From positions 3,100,001-3,164,000 of the forward strand of contig NZ_CP019285.1 in the NCBI RefSeq assembly GCF_000226975.2: a DNA stretch of 64,000 nt, written 5' to 3'. A program made the translations under genes and the position numbers. This DNA is from Halobiforma lacisalsi AJ5. Lineage in GTDB: Archaea > Halobacteriota > Halobacteria > Halobacteriales > Natrialbaceae. Below, piece by piece: positions 27,334 through 36,529 of this stretch (the stretch's first letter is position 1; the number at the start of each line of letters is the position of its first letter). Under the pieces are notes generated by a model, which made no database searches, was not told the DNA's origin, and saw only the letters and a list, made by a program, of their open reading frames with translations.

Positions 27334-27936
27334 ATGACTGACGACGCCATCGACGTCACGGACCTCTATCAGGAGTTCGGCGACGACCGGCTCCCCTCGG
27401 GACAGCGGGAGACGACCGCGTTTCCGGTCCTCTCGAAGGGTTCCACTCCCGACTGGGATCCCGAAACCTGGGAGTTCACCGTCACCGGGGCCGTCGACGA
27501 GGAACTGACCTTCTCCTGGGACGAGTTCCGCGACCTGCCAAGCGAGACACAACGCCAGGACTTTCACTGCGTAACGGGCTGGAGCAAGTTCGACTGCGAG
27601 TTCACCGGGGTTCCGTTCCCCGAACTCGCCGAGCGGGCGGGCCTCGACGACGACGTCTGCCACGTCCTGTTCTCGGCGCTCGACGGGTACACGACGGACC
27701 TCCCCCTCGAGGACTGCATGCGCGAGGAAGTCCTGTTCACGTGGGCGTTCGACGGCGAGGAACTGCCGGCGGACCACGGCGGCCCGCTCCGGGTCGTCAC
27801 CCCCCACAAGTACGCCTACAAGGGGGCCAAGTGGGTCGACGGCGTCGAGTTCCTCACCGAACCCGAACTCGGCTACTGGGAGCGGCGCGGCTATTCGGAG
27901 ACGGCCAACCCCTGGGAAGAGGAGCGATATAGTTAG
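27334..27936 (+). CDS. Sulfite oxidase-like molybdopterin oxidoreductase
   Basis: The SUOX/YedY-type molybdopterin domain fills the chain. The conserved Cys that binds molybdenum is C79 in DFHCVTGWSKFD, and the TPHKYAYKGAKWVDGVEF segment is typical of single-domain members. It lacks the haem domain, the dimer domain and any signal peptide, so it seems cytoplasmic. The substrate is unknown. It ends 32 bases before menF on the same strand, so the two could be co-transcribed. Confidence 0.88.
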   Translation: MTDDAIDVTDLYQEFGDDRLPSGQRETTAFPVLSKGSTPDWDPETWEFTVTGAVDEELTFSWDEFRDLPSETQRQDFHCVTGWSKFDCEFTGVPFPELAERAGLDDDVCHVLFSALDGYTTDLPLEDCMREEVLFTWAFDGEELPADHGGPLRVVTPHKYAYKGAKWVDGVEFLTEPELGYWERRGYSETANPWEEERYS

Positions 27937-27968
27937 GCTGAAGGCGCGGCGGTCCTGAACCCCGTTCG

Positions 27969-29381
27969 ATGGAGAGGACGTCGGGCGAGGGCCGGAACCG
28001 GGAGCCGGAGCGAGGCCGAGTTACGGCCGAGACCGACACCGAGACCGACACCCGAACCGAAGGCGGGACCGAATCCGCTGGCGACACTCGCGAACTCGTC
28101 GCCCGGAGCCGGGACCTCGAGGACGAGGACGTTTCTTTCGGCGCGATAGTCGATACGGACGCCGAGACGCGGATCCAGTGGGCGACGCCCGCTGGCCTCG
28201 AGGTCGTCGGTCGCGGGGCAGTCGCCGAGATCACGGCGGCCGGTCCCGACCGGTTCGATACCGTTCGCCGGCGCGCGGATCGACTGTTCGCGACCCTCGA
28301 GCACGACGGGCCAGCGGTCGCCCGACCGCGCGCGTTCGGCGGGTTCGCCTTCCACGACGAGCACGACCCTGCCGCCGACCCCTGGACCGGGTTCGACGCG
28401 GCTTCCTTCGTCATCCCCGAGATTCTCGTGGTCAGAAGCGACGACGGGACCTGGCTGACCGCCGTCGCCGAGTCGGCCGACGCGGCCGAGGATCGTCTCG
28501 AGCGGTGGACCGACCGGCTGGCCGAAATGCCTGCGATGCGACCGAGCGGGTCGGGTCCTGGCATCGCCGACACCCGTCGCAGCACCTCGCCCGGCGAGTG
28601 GACCGATCAGGTCGAGACCGCACTCGAGCGGATCGCCGACGGCCGACTCACCAAGGTCGTGCTCGCACAGGCGCTTTCGGTCGATCTGGCGGCCGACCTG
28701 GACGTCGCGGCGGCCCTCGAGCGGCTGCGTCGTCGCTACCCGAACTGTTATCGCTTCCTCGTCGGCCACGAGGTCGGCAGGACCTTCTTCGGCGCACCGC
28801 CCGAGCGGCTGGTCGCGAAAACCGGCACTCGGGTCGAGACCGAGGCCCTGGCGGGCTCGGCCCCCCGCGGCGAGACGCCAGAGGAGGACGACGAACACGC
28901 CGAGCGGCTGTTCGACAGCGACAAGGTCGGGCGCGAGCACGGCCTCGTCGCCGAGTCGATCCGGGAGCAACTCGAGCCCCTGGCCCGGGAACTCACGATC
29001 GCCGACCGCGAGGTCCGGAAGCTGGCGACGATCCAGCACCTCAGGACGCCGATCGACGCCGAACTCGACGCGGATCGGCACGTGCTCGAACTCGCCGAGG
29101 CGCTGCACCCGACCCCGGCCGTCGGGGGCGTTCCCCCCGCGACTGCCTGGGAGACGATACGCGAGACGGAATCGTTCGCTCGCGGCTGGTACGCCGCGCC
29201 GGTCGGCTGGTTCGACGCCCATGGCGACGGCGAGTTCGCGGTCGGCATCCGCTCGGGCGTCGCCCGCGGGGACGAGATCACACTGTTCGCCGGCAACGGC
29301 ATCGTCGCCGACAGCGATCCCGACGACGAATGGGAGGAAGTCCAGTTGAAGCTACGCTCGATTCTCGACGAACTCCGCTAA
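27969..29381 (+). CDS. menF: Isochorismate synthase
   Basis: MenF converts chorismate to isochorismate, the first step to menaquinone. The C-terminal half is the chorismate-binding fold: the KVVLAQAL lysine, FFGAPPERLVAKTG, EALAGSAPRGETPEEDD, HPTPAVGGVPP and ESFARGWYAAPVGW with the metal-binding Glu. The N-terminal 45 residues are a low-complexity Thr/Glu-rich extension, so the true start could lie later. It is followed after 4 bases by menD, the usual partner. Confidence 0.9.
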   Translation: MERTSGEGRNREPERGRVTAETDTETDTRTEGGTESAGDTRELVARSRDLEDEDVSFGAIVDTDAETRIQWATPAGLEVVGRGAVAEITAAGPDRFDTVRRRADRLFATLEHDGPAVARPRAFGGFAFHDEHDPAADPWTGFDAASFVIPEILVVRSDDGTWLTAVAESADAAEDRLERWTDRLAEMPAMRPSGSGPGIADTRRSTSPGEWTDQVETALERIADGRLTKVVLAQALSVDLAADLDVAAALERLRRRYPNCYRFLVGHEVGRTFFGAPPERLVAKTGTRVETEALAGSAPRGETPEEDDEHAERLFDSDKVGREHGLVAESIREQLEPLARELTIADREVRKLATIQHLRTPIDAELDADRHVLELAEALHPTPAVGGVPPATAWETIRETESFARGWYAAPVGWFDAHGDGEFAVGIRSGVARGDEITLFAGNGIVADSDPDDEWEEVQLKLRSILDELR

Positions 29382-29385
29382 TACG

Positions 29386-31185
29386 ATGACCGATTCCACC
29401 CCGAGCCCGAACCCCGCGACCCTGTGGGGACGGACGCTCGCCGACGAACTCGCCGCCGGCGGCCTCGAGGCCGTCTGTATCGCCCCGGGAAGCCGTTCGA
29501 CGCCGCTGACGGTCGCCTTCGCAGAACACCCGGAGATCGACGTCTACTCGCACCTGGACGAACGATCGAGCGCCTTCTTCGCGCTCGGCCGTGCGCGCCG
29601 GACGGGGGAGCCGACGGCGTTGATCTGTACCTCGGGCACCGCCGCGGCGAACTTCCACCCCGCGGTGATCGAGGCGAACCAGGCCCGCGTGCCGCTGCTC
29701 GTGCTGACGGCGGATCGGCCGCCCGAACTGCGCGACAGCGGCGCGAACCAGACGATCGACCAGACCAAACTCTACGGCGACGCCGTCCGCTGGTTCGCCG
29801 AGCTACCCGAACCGGAAGCCGACGAGCGGAAAGTCAGGAGTCTCCGGACGACCGCCGCGCGCGCCCTCGCCGAGACCGGCGGCCCCGAACCCGGACCGGT
29901 CCACCTGAACTGTCCGTTCCGGAAACCGCTCGAGCCGACCGAACTCCCCGGCTCCGTCCCGGAGTCGTTCGCGGAAACGCTCGCCGGCCGCGGCCGGGAG
30001 GGACCGTTCGTCGACGTCGATCGCGGGGACGTGACCCTCGAACTCGAGCGGGCACGCCCCGTCGCGGACGCGCTCGCGAATGCCGACCGCCCGCTGATCG
30101 TCGCCGGGCCGGCCGATCCGGCCGATCTCCGGGACTTCGAGCCCGATCGAGCGGTCGAACTCGCCGAGCGGATCGGCGCGCCGCTGCTCGCGGATCCGCT
30201 CTCCGGGCTCCGGTTCGGCCCGCACGTCGAGGACGGCCCGGTCTACGGCGGCTACGACGCCTACGCCGACGCGGTCGTCGATCCCGACGTCGTCCTCCGG
30301 TTCGGCGCGTCGCCGACCTCGAAACCCCTGCGCCACGCGCTGCGGGACGCCGACGCGCGCCAGTTCTTGATCGACCCCGCGGGCGCGTGGCGCGAGGCGA
30401 CGTTCACTGCAACCGATCTGCTCGCCGCACGGCCGGAGTCGGTCGTCGAAGCCGTCCTCGAGGTCCTCGACGGACTCGAGACCGACGAGAACGGAACGAA
30501 CGACGCGTGGCGATCCCGCTTCGATGCCGCGGAGCGCCGTCACTGGAAGCTCCGGGATGACGCCCGGACCCGCGATGCTCTCGCGGAGACGCCCTTCGAG
30601 GGGGCCGTCCTCGCGTCCGTCCTCGAGCGTGCGCCCGATCCCGCGACGATCTTCGTCTCGAATAGCATGCCCGTCAGGGACGCCGACCGGTTCGGCAAAC
30701 CCCGGGACGCCGACCTGACGGTCCTCTCGAACCGCGGCGCGAGCGGCATCGACGGCATCGCGAGCACGGCCCTCGGCGCCGGGAGCGCCGCCGACGAACC
30801 GCTCGTGGTCGTCACCGGCGACCTCGCCTTCTACCACGACTCGAACGGGTTGCTCGCGGTCGACCGCTGTGACGTTGACGCGACGATCGTCCTGCTGGAC
30901 AACGACGGCGGCGGCATCTTCCACAAACTCCCGATCGAGGAGTTCGATCCGCCGTTTACCGACCAGTTCAAGACGCCCCACGGCCTCGAGTTCGACGCGC
31001 TCGCGGACCTCTACGGCCTCGAGTTCGAGTCGGTGTCGCCCGGCGGGTTCGCGGACGCCTACGAGCGGTCGCTCGAGCGGACGGGGACACAGGTGCTTTC
31101 GGTTTCGTTCGACGCGGAGACGAGCCATCGTCGGCGGGAGGAACTCGCGCGGCGGGTCTCGAACGCGGTCGAACGGGACGAGTAG
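29386..31185 (+). CDS. menD: 2-succinyl-5-enolpyruvyl-6-hydroxy-3-cyclohexene-1-carboxylate synthase
   Basis: This thiamine-diphosphate enzyme joins isochorismate and 2-oxoglutarate. N-terminal CIAPGSRSTPLTVAF and DERSSAFFALGRA (with the ThDP-activating Glu) match MenD. GDLAFYHDSNGLL and LDNDGGGIFHKLP are the C-terminal ThDP/metal region. The 599-residue length is normal. It is tightly coupled to menF, and the next gene points the other way. Confidence 0.95.
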   Translation: MTDSTPSPNPATLWGRTLADELAAGGLEAVCIAPGSRSTPLTVAFAEHPEIDVYSHLDERSSAFFALGRARRTGEPTALICTSGTAAANFHPAVIEANQARVPLLVLTADRPPELRDSGANQTIDQTKLYGDAVRWFAELPEPEADERKVRSLRTTAARALAETGGPEPGPVHLNCPFRKPLEPTELPGSVPESFAETLAGRGREGPFVDVDRGDVTLELERARPVADALANADRPLIVAGPADPADLRDFEPDRAVELAERIGAPLLADPLSGLRFGPHVEDGPVYGGYDAYADAVVDPDVVLRFGASPTSKPLRHALRDADARQFLIDPAGAWREATFTATDLLAARPESVVEAVLEVLDGLETDENGTNDAWRSRFDAAERRHWKLRDDARTRDALAETPFEGAVLASVLERAPDPATIFVSNSMPVRDADRFGKPRDADLTVLSNRGASGIDGIASTALGAGSAADEPLVVVTGDLAFYHDSNGLLAVDRCDVDATIVLLDNDGGGIFHKLPIEEFDPPFTDQFKTPHGLEFDALADLYGLEFESVSPGGFADAYERSLERTGTQVLSVSFDAETSHRRREELARRVSNAVERDE

Positions 31186-31205
31186 ACGGCTTCTCTCGAC
31201 GGCCT

Positions 31206-32186
31206 TCAGGGCCGCAACGCCCACCAGACGACGATCGCGTACCCGAACGGGATCCAGGCGAACGCGATCGTCGCCGCGCCGCGAAGCGAGAACGGCGACA
31301 GTATCGCGGTCCGGACCACCACGGTCGGAATCACCAGGCTCCAGAACCCGAACATCGCGGTCGCGACCCTGGGGAACGTAAGCGCGTAGGCCACGAACGC
31401 GAGCGTACACGCCGCGACGACGGCGTTGGTCCAGGTCGCGAACACGGGGGTGACGCTCGAGTAGACGAACAGCGGGTACAGCGCCCAGAGACAGGCGAGC
31501 GTCACCGCCGCGGATCGCGTGAGCGGCCGTCCCTGCCACTCGAGGTCGACGTCGTCGTCCCAGTCGTGGACCGCGTAGCCGTCGTCCGCGGCGGATTCGG
31601 TCCCGGCTTCGCCGGTCCCAGCGTCCGTTTCCGCGGCCGACGCTCCCTCGGGGGTCGAAAACCCCTTCCCCGGGTTCGCCCGCTCGGACGTCCCGGTCCC
31701 AGCCGTTTCCCGGTTGACTTCCTCGTAGACCTCCTGCCACCGACTCCGGTTGCCGGTACGTCGACGGCCTCCTCGGCGGCCGGATCTGCCGCTCGAGGTC
31801 CCCGTCTGGCTGGCGGTCGATCCGCGTCGACCCGTCCCGCGGGTGCGGGTATTCGTCCCGCGCGCGCCGTCGGCGGTCCCGCGGCCTGGGTCGGCCGACG
31901 GATCCTCGTCTCCAGTCGACCCGTCGCGCTCGCCGCTATCGGCCGTCGCCGGTCCGTCGGCTAACTCGACGTACGCCTCGTGGCCGAGGCGATCGTAGCG
32001 AGCGCGTTCGGCCTCGTCCCCGAGCACCGACTCCGCTTCGGCGACCCGCTGGAACTCCTCGGCGGCGTCCGGGTCGTCGCTCTGGTCCGGATGGGTCTCG
32101 AGGACTCGCTCCCGGTAGGCGGCCTCGATCTCCGCCGGGGTGGCGTCGGGGTCGACCTCGAGAACGTCGTAGTACGTCTCGGCCAC
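31206..32186 (-). CDS. Membrane-anchored J-domain protein
   Basis: A J domain occupies residues 1-65 (TYYDVLEVDPDATPAEIEAAY). The signature HPD is present as ETHPDQSDD, so it should stimulate a DnaK-type ATPase. A Gly/Arg/Ser/Thr-rich linker of about 130 residues follows. Four or so membrane helices close the chain (AVTLACLWALYPLFVYS and after). DnaJ itself lacks such helices, so this is a membrane-tethered co-chaperone. The start is a leaderless GTG with TATA TTTTTATC at 32208-32215. Confidence 0.85.
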   Translation of the reverse strand: MAETYYDVLEVDPDATPAEIEAAYRERVLETHPDQSDDPDAAEEFQRVAEAESVLGDEAERARYDRLGHEAYVELADGPATADSGERDGSTGDEDPSADPGRGTADGARGTNTRTRGTGRRGSTASQTGTSSGRSGRRGGRRRTGNRSRWQEVYEEVNRETAGTGTSERANPGKGFSTPEGASAAETDAGTGEAGTESAADDGYAVHDWDDDVDLEWQGRPLTRSAAVTLACLWALYPLFVYSSVTPVFATWTNAVVAACTLAFVAYALTFPRVATAMFGFWSLVIPTVVVRTAILSPFSLRGAATIAFAWIPFGYAIVVWWALRP

Positions 32187-32599
32187 GCGATCCGGTTTCG
32201 TCGCCGCGATAAAAACGCTACTGTCGCCGCGGGTTACCGCGCTCGTCCGCCATCACCCGAATGAACTGTATAGGGATATACGAAATGGAGATCGATGACT
32301 GCTGAGATCCGGACGAAGGCGTTCGCGGTCGAGTTCCTCGAGGGGGATCGTCGGTGGAACCGGTAGTCGGAAACGGAGACAGCCCTCGCGCTGTGTCGCC
32401 ACAACCCGCGCCGGATTCCGGTTGTGATAGAGCGCTCCCGGATCAGCCGTCGAGCGACGAAAACGTCCACCAAACCGGAGTAAATCGGGAAATCGGGGGA
32501 AAAGGTCGGTGGAAACAGCCTCAATACGGGGAAAATATCGTTGAGCCGGAGTCAACGACTTCGGTATATATTGAGGTGAGTGACCGAGGAGAGATCGCA
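32187..32599. other. Divergent promoter region with dyads
   Basis: The 413-base stretch lies between the J-domain gene and an exported protein gene. It holds the J-gene TATA (32208-32215), a GTATA/TATAC dyad at 32268-32281, a perfect 7-bp hairpin CACAACC/GGTTGTG at 32400-32426, and GTATATAT at 32564-32571 for the right-hand gene. A 23-codon frame at 32295-32366 is too short to call a gene. Confidence 0.45.
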
Positions 32600-33352
32600 A
32601 TGACCCGAATCCGAACGATCTTCCTGACGATCGCGCTGGTGACCGCGCTGGCGGCGCTCCCGCTCGGTGCGGCTGCCGCGTTCGATGGTACCGACACGCA
32701 AACCGAGACGGCGAACGAATCGGTCGAGCCCGGCGAACGGATGGCCGGCGTCGTTGGCGTCCAAACCGCCGAAATAGACGGCGAACTGGACGAGCGCACG
32801 TACGGCGTGAAAATCGCGACCGCTCGGACGGACCAGGCGAAAGCCGACGTCGTGGACGAGCGATTCGACGAGATCCGAGACCGCCTCGAGGACCACGAGG
32901 CGGAACTCGAGGAGTTGGAACGGGCGCGCGAAGGGGGTGAGATCAGCGAAGGCGAGTACAGGGCCGAGGTGGCGACGATCGAGGCCGAGAAGGCAAACAC
33001 CGAGCGAGCGGCCGAGCAGGTCGGGGAGACCGCTGACGGACTCCCCGAGGACGTCCTGGCCGAGCAGGGCATCGACGTGGACGCGATTCACGAACTGCGT
33101 GACCGGGCGAGCGAACTCGGCGGGCCGGAGACGGCGGAACTCGCGAAATCGATCGCGGGCGAGGACGTCGGGACGTCGGTCGTCGACGATCGAACGCCCG
33201 ACCGACCGGATGCTGAGGAGGATAGCGAACCGGAGGGTGACGGCTCCGACTCGGACGACGGGACCGATGAGGAACGAGACGCCGAGGACGACGAGACTGA
33301 GACCGAGGACGAACGGGACGCCGAGGCCGACGGTGACGAGCACGGTCGCTAA
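32600..33352 (+). CDS. Secreted acidic coiled-coil protein
   Basis: A Sec-type signal peptide (RIRTIFLTIALVTALAALPLGAAAA) is followed by a helical domain with Glu/Arg heptads (RDRLEDHEAELEELERA) and a low-complexity Asp/Glu tail. It is presumably extracellular. A GAGGAG element lies about 10 bases before the ATG. It is followed after only 2 bases by the PGF-CTERM protein gene, so the pair is probably one operon. The family is unknown. Confidence 0.72.
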   Translation: MTRIRTIFLTIALVTALAALPLGAAAAFDGTDTQTETANESVEPGERMAGVVGVQTAEIDGELDERTYGVKIATARTDQAKADVVDERFDEIRDRLEDHEAELEELERAREGGEISEGEYRAEVATIEAEKANTERAAEQVGETADGLPEDVLAEQGIDVDAIHELRDRASELGGPETAELAKSIAGEDVGTSVVDDRTPDRPDAEEDSEPEGDGSDSDDGTDEERDAEDDETETEDERDAEADGDEHGR

Positions 33353-33354
33353 CC

Positions 33355-34089
33355 ATGCCGCGGTCAATCGCAGTCGTCGCGGTCGCCTCGTTGCTACTCG
33401 CGAGCGTCCTCGTGACTCCCGTAGCGGCGACGACCGGGATCGAGGATCCCGACGAATCGACCGTACACGTCGCCGTGGAGACCACCGGCGACGCGACGGT
33501 ATCCCTGGTCACCGTGTACGAGTTGAGCGACGAAACGGAGCGTGCGGCGTTCGAATCGCTAGAGAACGACGAAAGCGCCCAGCACGAACTGCGCGATCGG
33601 TTCGCTGAGCGGATGGCGTCGGTTGCCGACGGGGTCGGTGAGGACGGTGCGACGACGATCACCGACGAGTCGATCGACGTCCGGACCGAAGGCGAGCGCG
33701 GTATCGTGACGGTCTCGGTCACGTGGACCGACTTCGCCGAGACCGACGGCGATACGCTCGTCGTGGCCGAACCGTTCGCGAGCGGGTTCGAAGCCGACCA
33801 GCCGCTGGTCGTCGCCGGTCCGGACGGGTCGACGATCGAACGCGTCTCCCACGAACCCGACGAGGAATCGGAGCACCGAGCCTCGTGGGACGCCGGAACG
33901 GATCTGAGCGGCTTCGAGATGGCCTTCTCGCTCGAGGGAGTCGACACGGAAGCCGACGGTGAAACCGAGACCGGTGCCGGAGCCGGTGACAAACTGCCCG
34001 GGTTCGGCGTCGGCGTCGCGCTGGTCGCGATAGTCGCCGGGGTCGGACTGGCGAGACGCGCGGCGGGTCGACGGTCGCGAGCCGAGTAG
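33355..34089 (+). CDS. PGF-CTERM surface protein
   Basis: After a Sec signal peptide (VVAVASLLLASVLVTPVAA) the mature domain of about 170 residues looks beta-rich and acidic. The C-terminus has the archaeosortase A tripartite signal: LPGFG, a hydrophobic helix VGVALVAIVAGVGLA, and a basic end RRAAGRRSR. Such proteins are cleaved and attached to a lipid at the cell surface. Its partner upstream is a secreted coiled-coil protein, which may be retained by it. Confidence 0.78.
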   Translation: MPRSIAVVAVASLLLASVLVTPVAATTGIEDPDESTVHVAVETTGDATVSLVTVYELSDETERAAFESLENDESAQHELRDRFAERMASVADGVGEDGATTITDESIDVRTEGERGIVTVSVTWTDFAETDGDTLVVAEPFASGFEADQPLVVAGPDGSTIERVSHEPDEESEHRASWDAGTDLSGFEMAFSLEGVDTEADGETETGAGAGDKLPGFGVGVALVAIVAGVGLARRAAGRRSRAE

Positions 34090-34246
34090 CGGCGTCCGTT
34101 TTTCGAGTCCTCGTCGCCGAGTACCCGTTAGGTGTCGCGGTAGCTGTCCTGGGGACGGAACGCCGCTACAGCAGCCCGTCTGATCCATCGCGAACCGACA
34201 CGCGAACCTATTTCACGTCGCCGTCGCCAAACTCGAGGCAAGACAG

Positions 34247-35140
34247 ATGGTATCGGAACTCTTCGACCCCGATCGCTGGGAGCCGATCGAGGACCTGAAC
34301 GCCGATTTCCGGGATATCACGTACCACCGCGCCGTCGACTCCGGAACGGTCCGGATCGCGTTCGACCGCCCCGAGGTGCGCAACGCCTTCCGCCCCGGGA
34401 CGGTCGACGAACTCTACGACGCCCTGGAACACGCCAAACGACAGACCGACGTGGGCTGCGTGTTGCTGACCGGGAACGGTCCCTCGCCGAAGGACGGTGG
34501 CTGGGCGTTCTGTTCCGGCGGGGATCAGACGATCCGCGGCGAGGACGGCTACCAGTACGAGGGTGACGAAGAACGAGCGTCCGAACAGGGCCGCCTGCAC
34601 ATCCTCGAGGTCCAGCGGCTCATCCGCCATATCCCGAAGGTCGTCGTCTGTGTCGTCCCGGGCTGGGCTGTCGGCGGCGGCCACTCGCTGCACGTCGTCT
34701 GCGATCTCACGCTCGCCAGCGAGGACCACGCGAAGTTCCTCCAGACCGATCCCGACGTGGCGAGTTACGACGCCGGCTTCGGTTCGGCGTACCTCGCCAA
34801 ACAGATCGGCCAGAAGAAGGCCCGTGAGGTCTTCTTCCTCGGGAAGACCTACGATGCCGCCGAAGCCGAGGAGATGGGCATGGTCAACGAGGTCGTCCCG
34901 CACGAAGAACTCGAGGAGACCGCCCTCGAGTGGGGCGAGCGGATCAACGCCAAGAGCCCGACGGCGATGCGGATGCTCAAGTACGCGTTCAACATGACCG
35001 ACGACGGCATGGTCGGCCAGCAGGTCTTCGCCGGCGAGGCGACCCGACTCGGCTACATGACCGACGAGGCGAAGGAGGGGCGGGACGCGTTCGTGGAGGG
35101 CCGCGAACCGGAGTTCGACGACTATCCGTGGCACTACTGA
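34247..35140 (+). CDS. menB: 1,4-dihydroxy-2-naphthoyl-CoA synthase
   Basis: This crotonase-fold enzyme closes the second ring of menaquinone. FDRPEVRNAFRPGTVDELYDAL and GGWAFCSGGDQTIRG match MenB. VVPGWAVGGGHSLHVVCDLTLAS carries the oxyanion-hole glycines, and TDPDVASYDAGFGSAYLAKQIG carries the conserved Asp/Tyr region. The length of 297 is typical. It stands alone in the locus between two surface-protein groups, separated from menA-menC-menE by three exported genes. Confidence 0.95.
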   Translation: MVSELFDPDRWEPIEDLNADFRDITYHRAVDSGTVRIAFDRPEVRNAFRPGTVDELYDALEHAKRQTDVGCVLLTGNGPSPKDGGWAFCSGGDQTIRGEDGYQYEGDEERASEQGRLHILEVQRLIRHIPKVVVCVVPGWAVGGGHSLHVVCDLTLASEDHAKFLQTDPDVASYDAGFGSAYLAKQIGQKKAREVFFLGKTYDAAEAEEMGMVNEVVPHEELEETALEWGERINAKSPTAMRMLKYAFNMTDDGMVGQQVFAGEATRLGYMTDEAKEGRDAFVEGREPEFDDYPWHY

Positions 35141-35213
35141 CGGACTACTGACGGGCGTCGTCCGGTAGCTGTTGGGAGCAAACCATTTCCACCCGACTCT
35201 CGAAGTGCGTGCC

Positions 35214-36521
35214 GTGACGCTCCCCGACACCGATCGCTCCGGGCTCTCCCGGCGCGAGCATCTCCGTGCGCTGGTCGCCGTCGGCGGTGTGAGTGCGCTC
35301 GGCGCGTGTCTCGATCTCGGGGCCGACGGCGACGGAGCAGGGGGTTCGAACGCCGTGTCCGTGCCGTCCGGCACAGACCCGGCCGCGCTGCCGGAGCGAC
35401 AGCACGCCTGGAACGAAGCCCTCCCGACCGACGAGGGCGGGAACGTTCGCCCGCCGGAACACCACGTGCTGGTCGCGCTCTCGCTCGCCGACGGGGTCGA
35501 CGTCCCGCCGAGTGACGACGCACGGGAGACCCTCGAGACGGCGCTGCGAACGCTCGAGCGCGCGTACGAACGCAGCAACGAGGGACTGCTGTTTACGCTG
35601 GGGTACACTCCGGAGTACTTCGATCGGTTCGACGAGCCGTTGCCCGATGACTCCCTCCCCGACCCCGAACCGCTGTTTCCCGGCGGCGACCCCGCGGTCG
35701 ACGCACACGATGCCGTCCTCCACCTGGCGAGCGACGAGGCGGCGGTCGTCCTCGAGGCCGAGGAGGCGCTGTTCGGCGACCGTGAGACGGTCAACGGTAT
35801 CGCCCTCGAGGCGGACCCGACGGCCGTTGTCGACCCGCTCCCGGAGCGGCGTCGGACCGGGTTCGTCGGTGAGGGTCTCCCGGCCGAACACACTGACGTC
35901 CCGGGCGTTCCGAACTCGATCCCGGTGGAAGCGCCGTTCTTCATGGGCTTTCGCTCGGGATTCCGGCGCAGCCAGGCGACCGAGGACCGAGTGACGATCG
36001 AGTCGGGGCCGTTCGCGGGTGGGACGACCCAGCAGATCACGACGATGGCCCTCCAGCTCGAGGCCTGGTTCGAACAGGACAACCACTTCCAGCGCGTCTC
36101 GAAGCTGTTCAGTCGGGAACACGCGGAGAGGGACCTGGTCGGCGAGTACGGCGAGGCCCTCGAGGCCTCGAACGGCCTGACCGAGGAGCGGATCGATTCG
36201 ACCGCCGCGGACGCCCGCGAACACGGCGTGGTCGGCCACGCCCAGAAGGCAGCGCGAGCGCGGGAGGACGGCGACCCTCCGCTGCTGCGGCGCGATTTCA
36301 ATACCGTCGACGGCGACCGGCCGGGGATTCATTTCCTCTCCCTGCAGCGGACCATCGCCGACTTCGCCCGCGTCCGGGAGGCGATGGTCGGCGAGGACCT
36401 GGGGGTTCCGACGGCGAACAACGGGATCCGTCACTACGTCTTCGTCGACCGGCGCGGGAACTATCTGCTGCCGCCGCGGTCGCTGCGGGCGCTGCCAGTG
36501 CCGGACCCGGGACGGAGCTGA
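35214..36521 (+). CDS. Tat-exported DyP-peroxidase-like protein lacking the distal Asp
   Basis: The signal has SRREHLRALVAVGGVSALGAC (twin-Arg and a lipobox-like Cys). The fold of dye-decolorizing peroxidase/EfeB is recognisable by VVGHAQKAARA with the proximal haem His, LLRRDF and GIHFLSLQRTI near the C-terminus. Where DyP enzymes have GxxDG, this protein has GFRSG, so the distal catalytic Asp is replaced by Ser. Haem handling rather than peroxidase activity is possible. The GTG at 35214 is used as start; upstream starts are weaker. It is followed by a P19-like gene after 8 bases. Confidence 0.75.
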   Translation: MTLPDTDRSGLSRREHLRALVAVGGVSALGACLDLGADGDGAGGSNAVSVPSGTDPAALPERQHAWNEALPTDEGGNVRPPEHHVLVALSLADGVDVPPSDDARETLETALRTLERAYERSNEGLLFTLGYTPEYFDRFDEPLPDDSLPDPEPLFPGGDPAVDAHDAVLHLASDEAAVVLEAEEALFGDRETVNGIALEADPTAVVDPLPERRRTGFVGEGLPAEHTDVPGVPNSIPVEAPFFMGFRSGFRRSQATEDRVTIESGPFAGGTTQQITTMALQLEAWFEQDNHFQRVSKLFSREHAERDLVGEYGEALEASNGLTEERIDSTAADAREHGVVGHAQKAARAREDGDPPLLRRDFNTVDGDRPGIHFLSLQRTIADFARVREAMVGEDLGVPTANNGIRHYVFVDRRGNYLLPPRSLRALPVPDPGRS

Positions 36522-36529
36522 GACTGACT

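Noticed and set aside
32295-32366. 23-codon plus-strand ORF in the divergent promoter region
   Set aside because: Too short and without a promoter or ribosome site fitting it.
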